Part shown: positions 51,901 through 60,803 of the stretch, one piece after another
Layout: each line of letters opens with the position of its first letter
Position numbering within the stretch: position 1 is the stretch's first letter
Position numbers and translations under genes: made by a program
Notes under the pieces: generated by a model
Database searches by the model: none
The model's input: only the letters and a program-made list of their open reading frames with translations
What the model was told of the DNA's origin: nothing
Source of the DNA: Paenibacillus sp.
Lineage (GTDB): Bacteria; Bacillota; Bacilli; Paenibacillales; YIM-B00363
Length of the DNA: 64,000 bases
Assembly: GCF_035645195.1 (NCBI RefSeq)
Contig: NZ_DASQNA010000052.1
Span: 1 to 64,000 of the forward strand
Reading direction: 5' to 3'

Positions 51901-53827
51901 AACGACCACGCGATGGCTGCGGACGTTCGTGAACGCCCACAAGCTGTCGTCGTTTCAAGATAAAGCCGCCGCCCTGCGCGCGGAACCGAATCCGTATTAT
52001 GTATTGGAATGGCTCGTCTTGCCGCGCATCGCGGAAGACGAGGAGGAGCCCGTATGGGACGCCTGGGGAGGGGAGCGGACGCCCGGCGTCGAGAAGGGCA
52101 GCCTGATCGGCGTCGAAGCGTGCTTCCGGGAGCAATTGCCGCTCGAGCTGCTGGTCGGCGCCCCGATCGGCGACGAAGAGGCCGCGAAGCTCGCGACCGC
52201 CTTCGCCGACCTGAGCGTCCGCTACGGCGACGAGCGGTGGTCGGCCGGCCTCGCCGATCTGGGCGAGCGGCTGCGCCATGCGGCGGAGCGCTACGCCGAT
52301 TACGTCGAAGCGTTGAAGGCGGAGACGGAGAGGCTCGAGCGGGAAGCGGCGGAGCAGCTCGCGGAGCTCGAGGCGGAAGCGGCCGAGTACGAAGAGGGCG
52401 AATTCGACCTCGAAGCGGAGAAGCGCGCGGCGCAGGCGAAATGGGATCGGCGCAAGCAAGAGCTGCCCGGCAAAGTGCTGCAGCGGCTGTTCCCGGACGA
52501 CGCGCTGCTGCGCCTCATGGCGACGGCGAACATGCCGCGGCCGGCGGAGCGGGTACGCGGGGCGGTGCGCCGGCTCGCGGAGAGCGCCCGCCATCCGGCG
52601 CTGCGGTTCGCCGAAGCGCTGGAGCGCGGCGATTACGAGCAGCTGAGGCATCTCGCCGAGCCGAGCGGCGCGCAGGCGTGGGGCGGATGGCTGGCCGCTT
52701 ACATGAGCCGCAGCGACCTGACGCGGAGCTGGCTGCCGGTCGAAGACCGTCAGCGCGCCGCGATCCGTTGGATCGCCGCAGCCGAAGCGGAGGCGAGGCA
52801 GGAGGCAGTCGGCGACGAAGCCGCCGACGCGCGCCCGCGCGCCGCGAAGGACGGCTGGGTCGCGAGCGCGTTCCGAGCAGCCGGCTGGGAAGAGCGGCTC
52901 GCGGAGGCCGAGTTCGCGGAGGAGGCGCTGCACCGGTTCGTCTGGTACGCCCTGCCCGACGAGGAGCTGCGCAAGCGCCTCAGAGAAGAACTCGTTCTGA
53001 AGCAGTGGAGCGCCTTCGTCGAACGGTTCGCGGAAGACGGCGTAGAAGAGCGGTTCCGCGCGCTGTCGTGGGTGTTCCTGCTCGACCCGGAGAACGTCCA
53101 GCACCGGCTGCTGCGGGCGGCCCCGGGCGGGGCGGAGGAGCTGATTCGCCGATTGTGCCGGCTGTACGCCGAAGGGGTGCGCCGCGGACTCGACGTCCGC
53201 ATCGTCGTATCGGTATACGCGTATTTGGCCAAACATGATAAAGAAGCGTTCTATTCGTTCGTTCACGGGGCGAGAACGCTCGACGTCGCGCTGCCGATGA
53301 TGGAGCTGCCGGCATCCGACCTGTCGCAGCTGTTTCGCGGCGACGGCGTACGCCAGTCGTCGGCGCGGAAGCACCTGCTGCAGCTGTTTTACGCCCATCT
53401 CGAAGAAGCGGAGCCGAAGCAGGCGCCGCAGGAGCGGATGCTGAAGCTCGCCGCCATCCTCGCCGTCGACAAACGCTCCGCCGTCGTCGGCTGGCTGCAG
53501 CGGCACGAGCGCGATTGGCGCGAGAGCATCGGCGGCGACCGGGAGCGGTTGTTCACGCGCCTGCTGCGCTTCCGCTGGCTCGGCACGGCCGCCGACCCGG
53601 CGGAGCAGCACCGCGCCGTGAAGGAATGGCTGCAGCGGCACAGCGACTGGGTGCAATTCGAGACCGACGCGCCGAACGTCGAGGGCGAAGGCGTGGCGTA
53701 CCGCGTCGTCAAGCCGGGCGCCATCGATGCGGAGACGGGGGAGGTGCTCGCGCGGGCGACCGTGCGGGCCGAATGGACCGACCGCGCCGAGGTCAACAAG
53801 CTGCTCGACGATTTGAAGCTGCTCTAA
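51890..53827 (+). CDS. Large coiled-coil protein of unknown function
   Basis: A 645-aa protein, not recognised. It is soluble and very rich in Glu, Arg and Ala. A coiled-coil is evident at about 130-195 (EALKAETERLEREAAEQL and similar). The middle part is helical, with repeat-like WxxxF segments. The last 60 residues form a more strand-like module (GVAYRVVKPGAIDAETGEVL). AAAGGAGGAG lies 5 nt before the ATG, within the end of the SWIM gene, so it is translationally coupled. Its conservation of reading frame over 1.9 kb shows it is a real gene. Confidence 0.75.
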   Translation: MSLRTTTRWLRTFVNAHKLSSFQDKAAALRAEPNPYYVLEWLVLPRIAEDEEEPVWDAWGGERTPGVEKGSLIGVEACFREQLPLELLVGAPIGDEEAAKLATAFADLSVRYGDERWSAGLADLGERLRHAAERYADYVEALKAETERLEREAAEQLAELEAEAAEYEEGEFDLEAEKRAAQAKWDRRKQELPGKVLQRLFPDDALLRLMATANMPRPAERVRGAVRRLAESARHPALRFAEALERGDYEQLRHLAEPSGAQAWGGWLAAYMSRSDLTRSWLPVEDRQRAAIRWIAAAEAEARQEAVGDEAADARPRAAKDGWVASAFRAAGWEERLAEAEFAEEALHRFVWYALPDEELRKRLREELVLKQWSAFVERFAEDGVEERFRALSWVFLLDPENVQHRLLRAAPGGAEELIRRLCRLYAEGVRRGLDVRIVVSVYAYLAKHDKEAFYSFVHGARTLDVALPMMELPASDLSQLFRGDGVRQSSARKHLLQLFYAHLEEAEPKQAPQERMLKLAAILAVDKRSAVVGWLQRHERDWRESIGGDRERLFTRLLRFRWLGTAADPAEQHRAVKEWLQRHSDWVQFETDAPNVEGEGVAYRVVKPGAIDAETGEVLARATVRAEWTDRAEVNKLLDDLKLL

Positions 53828-53865
53828 CGTGAGGATCGTTACATCGATGAATCGGAGGTAGGCGC

Positions 53866-55494
53866 ATGGATCCGTTGCTGATCGGCATCGACTTCGGAAC
53901 GACGAACAGTTCCGTTGCCGTGCTCGACCCGGTGGAAAACCGGGTGCATATGAAACGTTTGGACGAAGGGGAGACGCCTTTTCTCATCCGAACCATTTTG
54001 ACGAAAGGACACGACGGCGACTGGTTGATCGGCAATCAGGCGGCGGCGCTCGGCAAGCTGCGCGAACGGTCCGTCCTGTCGCTCAAGACGGAGCTTCGGC
54101 GGTCGCCCGACTTCTCGCTGTCCGTCGACGGCGAAGACATCCAGCTCGTCGATTTGATTTCGCAGTTTTTGCAGGAGCTGCTCGAGCGCGCGGGCGTGCC
54201 GGATCCGACGGCCATCGATCGGCTCGCGCTCAGCGTCCCCGTCAATTACGACGACCGGCGCAAGGCGATCATGGAGCAGGCGGCGGTGCGCCTCGGCCTC
54301 GAGCCGAGCCGCGTTTGGTTTCTCGACGAGCCGGTGTCGGTGCTGTGGGACTGCCGCATCATCCCGGCGCGGTATGCGCTCGTGTTCGATTTCGGCGGCG
54401 GCACGCTCGACATGGCGATCATGGATAAGGAAGAGTCCGTCAAGCACCGCCAAGCGATCGTGCATCATCCGTATTTCGACCCGGACGACAACGACAGCAA
54501 CCGGTACCACGGCAAAGTGGTCGCGAAGCTCGGTCTCGATCTCGGCGGCGACGATCTCGACGATTGCCTCGTCAAGCTGTTCGTCGAGCGCGGCAAAGCG
54601 GCGGGCAATCCGGTATGCGAGTCGATCGCCCTCGAGTTGTTCGAGGATCCCGAGCGGCTGCACAAGCTGAAGTCGCATCCGCAATTTACGTTCTATCACC
54701 AGCTGAAGGTGATCGCCGAGCATACGAAGCGGCGGCTGTCGACGGAGCCTGCGGTGACGGTGGACATTCCGCCGCTCATGCCGGGCGTCGATCAAGGCAT
54801 ACCGAACGTGACGGTGACGGCGGAGCAATTTTATCTTGCGACCGAACGGCCTCGCGAAACGTTAAATAAAGGACTGCAGGAGCTCGTCAAACGATTCGCC
54901 GAAGCGACGCGGCTCACCCGCCGCGACATCGGCGCCGTGCTGCTCTCCGGCGGCAGCAGCCTCGTGCCGTTCGTGCCGGACGTGCTGGAGGAGCTGTTCC
55001 CGAACGCGCGCATCGTGTGGGACGAAGAGCATCTGCAGACGCGCATCGCCCGAGGCAACGCCCGATATACGCGCAGCGAGGACGAATGGATCGTCGGCGA
55101 CCTCGTGAACGCGTCGATCGGCATTTACAACCATGCCGGCAAGGAAACGATCGAGGTGATCGCGCCGGACGATACGTATCCGATCCGCAAGCAAAAGCGC
55201 GTCGCGACGACGAAGCCGAACCAGACGAAAATCGAGATCGCGCCGATGGTGAAGCCGCAGGGCAGCGCCAAATACGAGCCGCTGCAAAAATACGGCCGGC
55301 CGATCCTGTGGCGCATGACGATCCGCGCGCATCCGGGCACGCACGACATCAACCGGCTGACGATCACGTACGCGATCGACAAGTCGCAGCGGCTGCGCGT
55401 CACCGCCTACGACAACCTGTTCAAGCAGGAGGTCGGCGTCGAAGAGCTCGAGCTCGCGGACGCGGGCTGGAACGTCAAACTGGAGCGAAATTAA
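53866..55494 (+). CDS. Hsp70-like ATPase with shortened C-terminus
   Basis: A 542-aa member of the actin/Hsp70 superfamily. Phosphate-1 IGIDFGTTNSSVAV, phosphate-2 VFDFGGGTLDMAI and adenosine motif LLSGGSSLVPFV are intact. The connect-1 segment reads DEPVSVLWDC rather than the DnaK EPTAAALAYG. A substrate-binding-like beta domain follows (about 400-542), but the helical lid is missing (DnaK is about 610-640 aa). It lies 38 nt after the orphan gene with GGAGG before the ATG. Its own substrates or partners are unknown. Confidence 0.85.
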   Translation: MDPLLIGIDFGTTNSSVAVLDPVENRVHMKRLDEGETPFLIRTILTKGHDGDWLIGNQAAALGKLRERSVLSLKTELRRSPDFSLSVDGEDIQLVDLISQFLQELLERAGVPDPTAIDRLALSVPVNYDDRRKAIMEQAAVRLGLEPSRVWFLDEPVSVLWDCRIIPARYALVFDFGGGTLDMAIMDKEESVKHRQAIVHHPYFDPDDNDSNRYHGKVVAKLGLDLGGDDLDDCLVKLFVERGKAAGNPVCESIALELFEDPERLHKLKSHPQFTFYHQLKVIAEHTKRRLSTEPAVTVDIPPLMPGVDQGIPNVTVTAEQFYLATERPRETLNKGLQELVKRFAEATRLTRRDIGAVLLSGGSSLVPFVPDVLEELFPNARIVWDEEHLQTRIARGNARYTRSEDEWIVGDLVNASIGIYNHAGKETIEVIAPDDTYPIRKQKRVATTKPNQTKIEIAPMVKPQGSAKYEPLQKYGRPILWRMTIRAHPGTHDINRLTITYAIDKSQRLRVTAYDNLFKQEVGVEELELADAGWNVKLERN

Positions 55495-55518
55495 CGGAGA
55501 AAGAGGCGCAACAAGCCG

Positions 55519-56592
55519 ATGGAAGCATCCAACGCAAGGAACGCAGGCGCGGCGCAGCCGCCCGAATTCAACCGGGAGTACACGATCAAGCTGCTGGAGA
55601 CGCTGCTGAAGACGCCGAGCCCGACCGGGTTTACGCACGGCATCATGCGGCTGCTCGAGGACGAAGCCGCGCGGCTCGGCTTCCGCATGGAGCGGATCGC
55701 CAAGGGCGGCGGCGTCATTCGCGTGCCCGGAACGGAGGGCGGGCCCGCGCTGCTGCTGAGCGGCCACGTCGACACGCTCGGGGCGATGGTCCGCTCGATC
55801 GCGAAAGACGGGTCGCTGAAGCTTACGATACTCGGCGGCTATATGATGCAGTCGATCGAGAACGAATATTGCCTCGTCCATACGCGGGACGGGCGGGCCG
55901 TGCCGGGCACGATTTTGCCGGAGAAGCCGTCCGTGCACGTCTATCCCGACGCGCGCGATCAGAAGCGGGACGAGACGAACTACGTCGTCCGTCTGGACGA
56001 ACCCGTCGCGAGCAAAGAAGACGCCGCGGCGCTCGGGATCGGGCCGGGCGATTACATTTCGCTCGACCCGCGGACCGTCGTGTTCGATAACGGCTTCATC
56101 AAGTCGCGGCATCTCGACGACAAAGCCGGAGTGGCGGCGATGTTCGCCGTGCTGGAGGCGATGTCGCGCACCGGCGCGCGGCCGCGGCGCGACGTGCTGT
56201 TCCTGATTTCCAACTACGAAGAAATCGGCCACGGCTCGTCGTACATTCCGGACGGCGTCGAAGAAATGATCGCCGTCGACATGGGCGCGATCGGCGACGA
56301 TCTGACGTGCACGGAGCGGGACGTCTCGATTTGCGCGAAGGATTCGACAGGCCCGTACGATTACGGCATGACGAACCGGTTAATCGACCACGCGAAGCGG
56401 CTCGGCCTCTCCTATGCGGTCGATATTTACCCGCGCTACGGCTCGGACGCGTCCGCGGCGCTGCGCGCCGGCCATAACATCCGCGCGGCGCTCGTCGGCC
56501 CCGGCGTGCATGCGTCGCACGCGATGGAGCGTACGCATATCGACGCCATCCGCCACACGTACGCGCTGCTCGCCGCTTATGCGATGGAGTGA
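55519..56592 (+). CDS. M42-family aminopeptidase
   Basis: A 357-aa co-catalytic metallopeptidase of family M42. The metal ligands are in SGHVDTLG, HLDDKAG, the EE pair in NYEEIGHGSS, AVDMGAIG and the histidine in GPGVHASHAME. These enzymes form large tetrahedral assemblies that trim peptides. It starts 24 nt after the Hsp70-like gene, so it may be co-transcribed with it, although the function is ordinary peptide turnover. Confidence 0.9.
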   Translation: MEASNARNAGAAQPPEFNREYTIKLLETLLKTPSPTGFTHGIMRLLEDEAARLGFRMERIAKGGGVIRVPGTEGGPALLLSGHVDTLGAMVRSIAKDGSLKLTILGGYMMQSIENEYCLVHTRDGRAVPGTILPEKPSVHVYPDARDQKRDETNYVVRLDEPVASKEDAAALGIGPGDYISLDPRTVVFDNGFIKSRHLDDKAGVAAMFAVLEAMSRTGARPRRDVLFLISNYEEIGHGSSYIPDGVEEMIAVDMGAIGDDLTCTERDVSICAKDSTGPYDYGMTNRLIDHAKRLGLSYAVDIYPRYGSDASAALRAGHNIRAALVGPGVHASHAMERTHIDAIRHTYALLAAYAME

Positions 56593-56599
56593 CGCCGCC

Positions 56600-56935
56600 A
56601 TGGCCGAACATGCGCTGGACATGCCGGAGGTGTCCGAAGCCGAACTCGTTCGCCGCCGCTGGGCCGACGACGGCGCCTTCGCCGTATACTTTTATACCCC
56701 GTGGTGCGGCACGTGCAAGCTCGGCGAGAAAATGCTGCGCGTCGTCCGGGCGATCGAGCCCGGCGCCGGCATCGTGAAGGCGAACGTCAACTTCATGCCG
56801 GCGATCGTCGCCGAATGGAAAATCGAAAGCGTGCCGTGCCTCGCCTTCGTCGAAGGGAAGCGGGTGACGGAAAAGCTGTACACGCTGCGCTCCGTCGAAA
56901 ACGTGCTGGAGCGAGTCAGAACTCGTCTGAAGTAA
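56600..56935 (+). CDS. Thioredoxin-family protein
   Basis: A 111-aa cytoplasmic thioredoxin-fold protein with the active site YTPWCGTCKLGEKML (CGTC rather than the usual CGPC) and the cis-proline segment ESVPCLAF. It has no signal peptide. It starts 7 nt after the M42 peptidase stop. The CxxC spacing suggests disulphide reductase activity; targets are unknown. Confidence 0.88.
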   Translation: MAEHALDMPEVSEAELVRRRWADDGAFAVYFYTPWCGTCKLGEKMLRVVRAIEPGAGIVKANVNFMPAIVAEWKIESVPCLAFVEGKRVTEKLYTLRSVENVLERVRTRLK

Positions 56936-57045
56936 AGTCTGCTAGGGCTGGCTTCACCCCTGCCGTATGCGATGTTCGATGCGATTCTGCTCTTATCTAT
57001 CACTACCAACAACGTTCATCGCGTTGAGAAAGAGGGAAGCTTAAC

Positions 57046-57885
57046 ATGCCTGTTCACATCATTACCGACGGCAGCTCCGATTTGCCCGCCGCGCTGCGCG
57101 ACGCCTGGAACATCCGGGTCGTCCCGCTCGGCGTTCGCTTCGGCGCCGACGAATTCGATTCGACGATGCCCGCCGCCGAATTTTACGCGCGGATGCGCGT
57201 GTCCGAAGGGCTGCCGCAGACGTCCAGCCCGTCGCCGCACGCGTTCCTGGAAGCGTTCCGCGAGGCGGCGCCCGGCGAGGCGATCCTCGTCGTCACGCTG
57301 TCGTCGGCGCTGAGCAGCACGTATCAGCACGCGGCGCTCGGGGCGACGCTGTTCCGCGAGGAGCGGCCCGACGCATCTGTCGCCGTCATCGATTCGAAAA
57401 CCGCCTCCATGGGGCTCGGCGGCATCGTGTACCAAGCGGCGCAGCTCGCCGCGGGCGGCGAACCGCTGGAGCGCATCGAGGCAGCCGTGGAGCGGCTCGT
57501 CTCGACGACCCGGACGGAGTTCGTGCTCGATACGCTGGAGAACGTGATCAAAGGCGGCCGGCTCGACCGGCTGCGCGGCGCCGTGGCGTCGATGCTGAAC
57601 ATCAAGCTGCTGATGCACGCGAGCGAGCAGGGCGCCGTCGAGGTGCTCGAGAAGGTGCGCGGCACGTCGGCCGCGGTGAAGCGCATGATCGAGCGGATCG
57701 AATCCGCGAAGGACGACGCCGCGAACCGGCTGCTGTCGATCGCGCACAGCAATGCGGAAGCGCGCGCGCAGGAGCTGGCGAACCGGATCATGGAGCGCTA
57801 TGCGTTCCGCGAGGTCGTCGTGTCGGACATGGGACCGGTGATCGGAACGTACGCCGGCGAAGGCGGACTGCTCGTCGCGTACTAA
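57046..57885 (+). CDS. DegV-family fatty-acid-binding protein
   Basis: A 279-aa DegV/FakB-type protein. Characteristic segments are ITDGSSDLP at the N-terminus, TSSPSPHAF, VTLSSALSSTYQHA, VIDSKTASMGLGG and the C-terminal IGTYAGEGGLLVAY. Family members bind a fatty acid and present it to the FakA kinase. No fakA is adjacent. AGAGGGAAG precedes the ATG. Confidence 0.92.
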   Translation: MPVHIITDGSSDLPAALRDAWNIRVVPLGVRFGADEFDSTMPAAEFYARMRVSEGLPQTSSPSPHAFLEAFREAAPGEAILVVTLSSALSSTYQHAALGATLFREERPDASVAVIDSKTASMGLGGIVYQAAQLAAGGEPLERIEAAVERLVSTTRTEFVLDTLENVIKGGRLDRLRGAVASMLNIKLLMHASEQGAVEVLEKVRGTSAAVKRMIERIESAKDDAANRLLSIAHSNAEARAQELANRIMERYAFREVVVSDMGPVIGTYAGEGGLLVAY

Positions 57886-57936
57886 CGGAAACAACGATCA
57901 TTCGCGTATGAAACCGAAGCCGAGGAGGGAAACGAA

Positions 57937-58314
57937 ATGAATGTGGGGGATTTGGTCGTCGCTCATTACAAGAGCGGCACGTACGTCGGCGAGCTGATTC
58001 AGCTCGAGAGGCCGAAGGCGAAGGTGCGCATGCTGGCGGTGCTGAAGCACCCGACGCAAGGCGACCTGCACCATCCGATGCAGGCCGACGTGGCGATGTT
58101 TCACGAGCGCCGGGCGCTCGCGTATCGGGAAGTGGCGAACGTGTTCGCCGGCGAGCTGGCGCCGTACGCCGGCGAAGCGGCGCCGGATTACAAAGAATCG
58201 CTGCGCAGCGCGCTCGAGGCGGAAATCGAAGCAATGAGAAGCCTTGGCGGCGCCTTCGGCGAGCGTGCGCTGCAGCAGCTGGAGCAGTTGAAGAAGGACT
58301 ACTTCGGCAGCTGA
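57937..58314 (+). CDS. kapB: KapB-like sporulation phosphorelay protein
   Basis: A 125-aa protein with the KapB SH3-like barrel (VGDLVVAHYKSGTYVGEL, AKVRMLAVLKHPTQGDLH) followed by a helical tail. In B. subtilis KapB is a lipoprotein that supports KinB signalling to Spo0A. Here there is no signal peptide or lipobox, so this form should be cytoplasmic. It points to an endospore-forming host. AGGAGGG precedes the ATG. Confidence 0.88.
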   Translation: MNVGDLVVAHYKSGTYVGELIQLERPKAKVRMLAVLKHPTQGDLHHPMQADVAMFHERRALAYREVANVFAGELAPYAGEAAPDYKESLRSALEAEIEAMRSLGGAFGERALQQLEQLKKDYFGS

Positions 58315-58324
58315 GGGCGTTGCG

Positions 58325-59497
58325 TCAGCGCCGCAGCACTTCGCGCTCGAACTCGTCGCGGATCGCCTTCAGCTTCTCGGGCGACGAGGCGCAGTCGTAC
58401 GCGGCCGCGGCGAGCGCCTTCGCGCCGAGCAGCATGCCGTCGAACGCCCGGTCCGTCATCGCCGCGTCGCGGAATTCGATCGAATGCAGCAAATACTTCT
58501 GATCGACCACCTGCACGTACGGATGGGCGGCGGGACATTGGAGCGACACGTTGCCGAGGTCGAGCGAACCGTGGTCGTTGCCGGTTTGGATCGCGCTCTC
58601 CGGCACGCCGAGCTCGACGAGCGCCGACGTGAACGCGTCGGACAACGTTTCGTTCGTGCGCAGCTCGTCGTACGAGAACTCGTAGTTGGACACCTCGAGC
58701 GAGCAGCCGGTCGCGAGCGCCGCGCCTTCCGCGCACCGTTTCACCTTTTCCACAAGCTCGTTCGTGTAGGCGCGGGTGGCGGCCCGAACGTAAAAATCGG
58801 CGCACGCGTAGTCCGGGATGACGTTCGGCGCCTTGCCGCCGTTCGTGATGACGCCGTGGATGCGCGCGTCCGAAGCCGTCTGCTGGCGCAGCGCGTTAAT
58901 GCCGTTGAACAGCTGAATGACCGCGTCGAGCGCGTTGACGCCGTCTTCCGGATTCGCCGCGGCATGGGCGCTCCGTCCGCGGTATTCGAAGCGAAGGGCG
59001 TCCATCGCCATCGACGAGCCGGAACGTTCGTACGCATAATACGGATGCGCCATCAGCGCGAAGCTGCAATCGCGGAATAGGCCCGCTTCCGCCATCAGCA
59101 CTTTGGCGCCTTTCGTCTCTTCGGCGGGAGTGCCGTACACGCGGATTTTGCCGCCGAACTGCTGGATCGCTTCCGCGAGGCCGACCGCGGCCGCGACGCT
59201 CATCGAGCAGATGAGATGATGGCCGCAGGCGTGCCCGATGTCGGGAAGCGCGTCGTATTCCGCGAGGAACGCCACGACCGGACCGGGCCTTCCCGAATCG
59301 AGTTCGGCGATGAACGCGGTCGGGAGACCGAGCGTATGCGGCTCGACGCGGAAGCCGAATTCCGCGAGCGCCGTCGTCAGCGTTTCGAAGGCGAAGTATT
59401 CTTCGTTCCCGAGCTCCGGTTTCGCTCCGATGCTAGCTGCGATCGAACGGATACGGGGGGAGACGGAGTCGATGCGGGAAAAAATCGTTTGCTTCAT
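58325..59497 (-). CDS. M20-family metal-dependent amidohydrolase
   Basis: A 390-aa peptidase-like amidohydrolase of the M20 family, in the AbgB/N-acyl amino acid hydrolase branch. Ligands are in LAEYDALPDIGHACGHH, the TPAEETKGAK glutamates, a later HPYY histidine and the C-terminal LLHSIEFRD histidine. A dimerisation lid (RSAHAAANPEDGVNALDA) is inserted. It is convergent with kapB. A minus-strand TATAAT (59549-59554) upstream is a likely -10. Confidence 0.9.
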   Translation of the reverse strand: MKQTIFSRIDSVSPRIRSIAASIGAKPELGNEEYFAFETLTTALAEFGFRVEPHTLGLPTAFIAELDSGRPGPVVAFLAEYDALPDIGHACGHHLICSMSVAAAVGLAEAIQQFGGKIRVYGTPAEETKGAKVLMAEAGLFRDCSFALMAHPYYAYERSGSSMAMDALRFEYRGRSAHAAANPEDGVNALDAVIQLFNGINALRQQTASDARIHGVITNGGKAPNVIPDYACADFYVRAATRAYTNELVEKVKRCAEGAALATGCSLEVSNYEFSYDELRTNETLSDAFTSALVELGVPESAIQTGNDHGSLDLGNVSLQCPAAHPYVQVVDQKYLLHSIEFRDAAMTDRAFDGMLLGAKALAAAAYDCASSPEKLKAIRDEFEREVLRR

Positions 59498-59689
59498 AGC
59501 GCAACCTTCCTTTCCGGAAACCAGTCATAAGAGAACAAGCTCCCTCGCATTATAGCATAGGAAGGGGACCGTTTTCCTCGCGCTCGGCGTGCGGCGCCGC
59601 GCCTAGCTTCGGGGCGAAGCGGAAAATTGGACAAACGTCGGCGAATGTGAGACGATGAGGCTTGGTAACGAATTATAGGAGGATGAACG

Positions 59690-60664
59690 ATGTCTGAGAA
59701 AGAAAAAACCGTTTCCGGATCCTCGAACGCCGGAGCGGGCGGGGGCAAAGGCAAAATCATTTTACCGTGGGCGCTGTTCGCGGCGACGGCGATCGGCTTT
59801 GCCGTATATGCGGGCGTTCAGGCGAACGAGCCGAACGTGTCGACGGGCAACGTCGGCGACGAAGCGGTCGCGACGGTCGATAACGAAGCGATCACGGCGA
59901 ACGAGCTGTACCAGACGATGCTGAAGCAAGTCGGTTCGCAAGCGGTCGATCAGCTGATCACCGAACGCTTGATCAACCGCGCGGCGGCGGCGCAAAACAT
60001 TCAGGTGACCGACGAAGACCTGAACGCCGAAATCGAGAAAATCAAAGCGAACTTCCCGGACGAAGCCACCTTCAATCAGCAGCTCGCGATGGCGGGCTAT
60101 ACGCTGGAGTCGCTGAAGGAGCAGCTCTCGCCGCAAGTGAAGCTGACGAAGCTCGTCGAACCGGAAATTCAAGTGACGGACGAAGATATCCAATCGTACT
60201 ACGACGAGAACAAGGCGTCCTACGAAACGCCGGAGCAGGTGCGCGCGTCTCACATCTTGGTCGACTCGAAAGAAGAGGCCGAGAAGTTGCTGGCGGACCT
60301 GAAGGGCGGGGCGGATTTCGCGGAGCTAGCGAAAGAGCACTCGAAGGATACCGGCAGCGCGGTGAACGGCGGCGACCTCAACTACTTCGGCAAAGGCCAA
60401 ATGGTTCCCGAATTCGAGGAAGCGGCGTTCGCGCTCGACGTCGGCCAAGTCAGCGACATCGTCGAATCGCAGTACGGTTTCCATATTATTAAAGTGACTG
60501 ACAAGAAAGCGGCGACGACCGCGACGCTCGAAGAGAAGAAGGAAGAAATTCGCGAAACGCTGTTCGAACAAAAAGTGAACGAGCGTTCCACCGCATATCT
60601 CGAGGAGCTGCGCTCGGCGGCGAAGATCGAAAACTCGCTCGCGACCGAAGAAGCAGCATCGTAA
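59690..60664 (+). CDS. Membrane-anchored parvulin-type foldase (PrsA-like)
   Basis: A 324-aa extracytoplasmic peptidyl-prolyl isomerase. A Gly/Ser-rich N-terminus is followed by one transmembrane helix (about 24-42) that is uncleaved and lacks a lipobox. A SurA-N-like helical domain (about 55-180) and a parvulin domain (about 183-275: ASHILVDSKEEAEKLL, GSAVNGGDLNYFGKGQM, YGFHIIKVTDK) complete it. It folds secreted proteins at the membrane surface. It differs from canonical PrsA by the missing lipoprotein signal. AGGAGG precedes the ATG, and a terminator follows. Confidence 0.9.
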   Translation: MSEKEKTVSGSSNAGAGGGKGKIILPWALFAATAIGFAVYAGVQANEPNVSTGNVGDEAVATVDNEAITANELYQTMLKQVGSQAVDQLITERLINRAAAAQNIQVTDEDLNAEIEKIKANFPDEATFNQQLAMAGYTLESLKEQLSPQVKLTKLVEPEIQVTDEDIQSYYDENKASYETPEQVRASHILVDSKEEAEKLLADLKGGADFAELAKEHSKDTGSAVNGGDLNYFGKGQMVPEFEEAAFALDVGQVSDIVESQYGFHIIKVTDKKAATTATLEEKKEEIRETLFEQKVNERSTAYLEELRSAAKIENSLATEEAAS

Positions 60665-60674
60665 TGGCAAAGTA

Positions 60675-60708
60675 GGAAGCCGGCGAATCCGCCGGCTTCT
60701 TTATTTTG
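60675..60708 (+). terminator. Rho-independent terminator after the foldase gene
   Basis: GAAGCCGGCG (60676-60685) pairs perfectly with CGCCGGCTTC (60690-60699) around AATC, followed by TTTATTTT. Confidence 0.95.
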
Positions 60709-60743
60709 CGTCCGCGGCGCTTTCCTTCCGGCGGAACGGCTAT

Positions 60744-60751
60744 GGTATAAT
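60744..60751 (+). promoter_or_regulatory. Probable -10 region for the following operon
   Basis: An extended-looking GGTATAAT (60744-60751) without a good -35. It overlaps the first possible ATG (60750) of the next reading frame, which argues for the later start at 60804. Confidence 0.5.
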
Positions 60752-60803
60752 GAGGAACGTGATTTCACAAAAGGGATCGGGGAAAGGCGGGGAACATACG
60801 CGT

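Noticed and set aside
50327-53656. 1109-aa open frame on the minus strand across the Snf2/SWIM/orphan genes
   Set aside because: Arg/Pro/His-rich translation without motifs, no ribosome-binding site, and it lies antisense to three convincing genes. It is a high-GC shadow frame.
60750-60803. Earlier ATG start for the 154-aa unknown protein
   Set aside because: The ATG overlaps a TATAAT -10 sequence, so it would lie before the transcription start.
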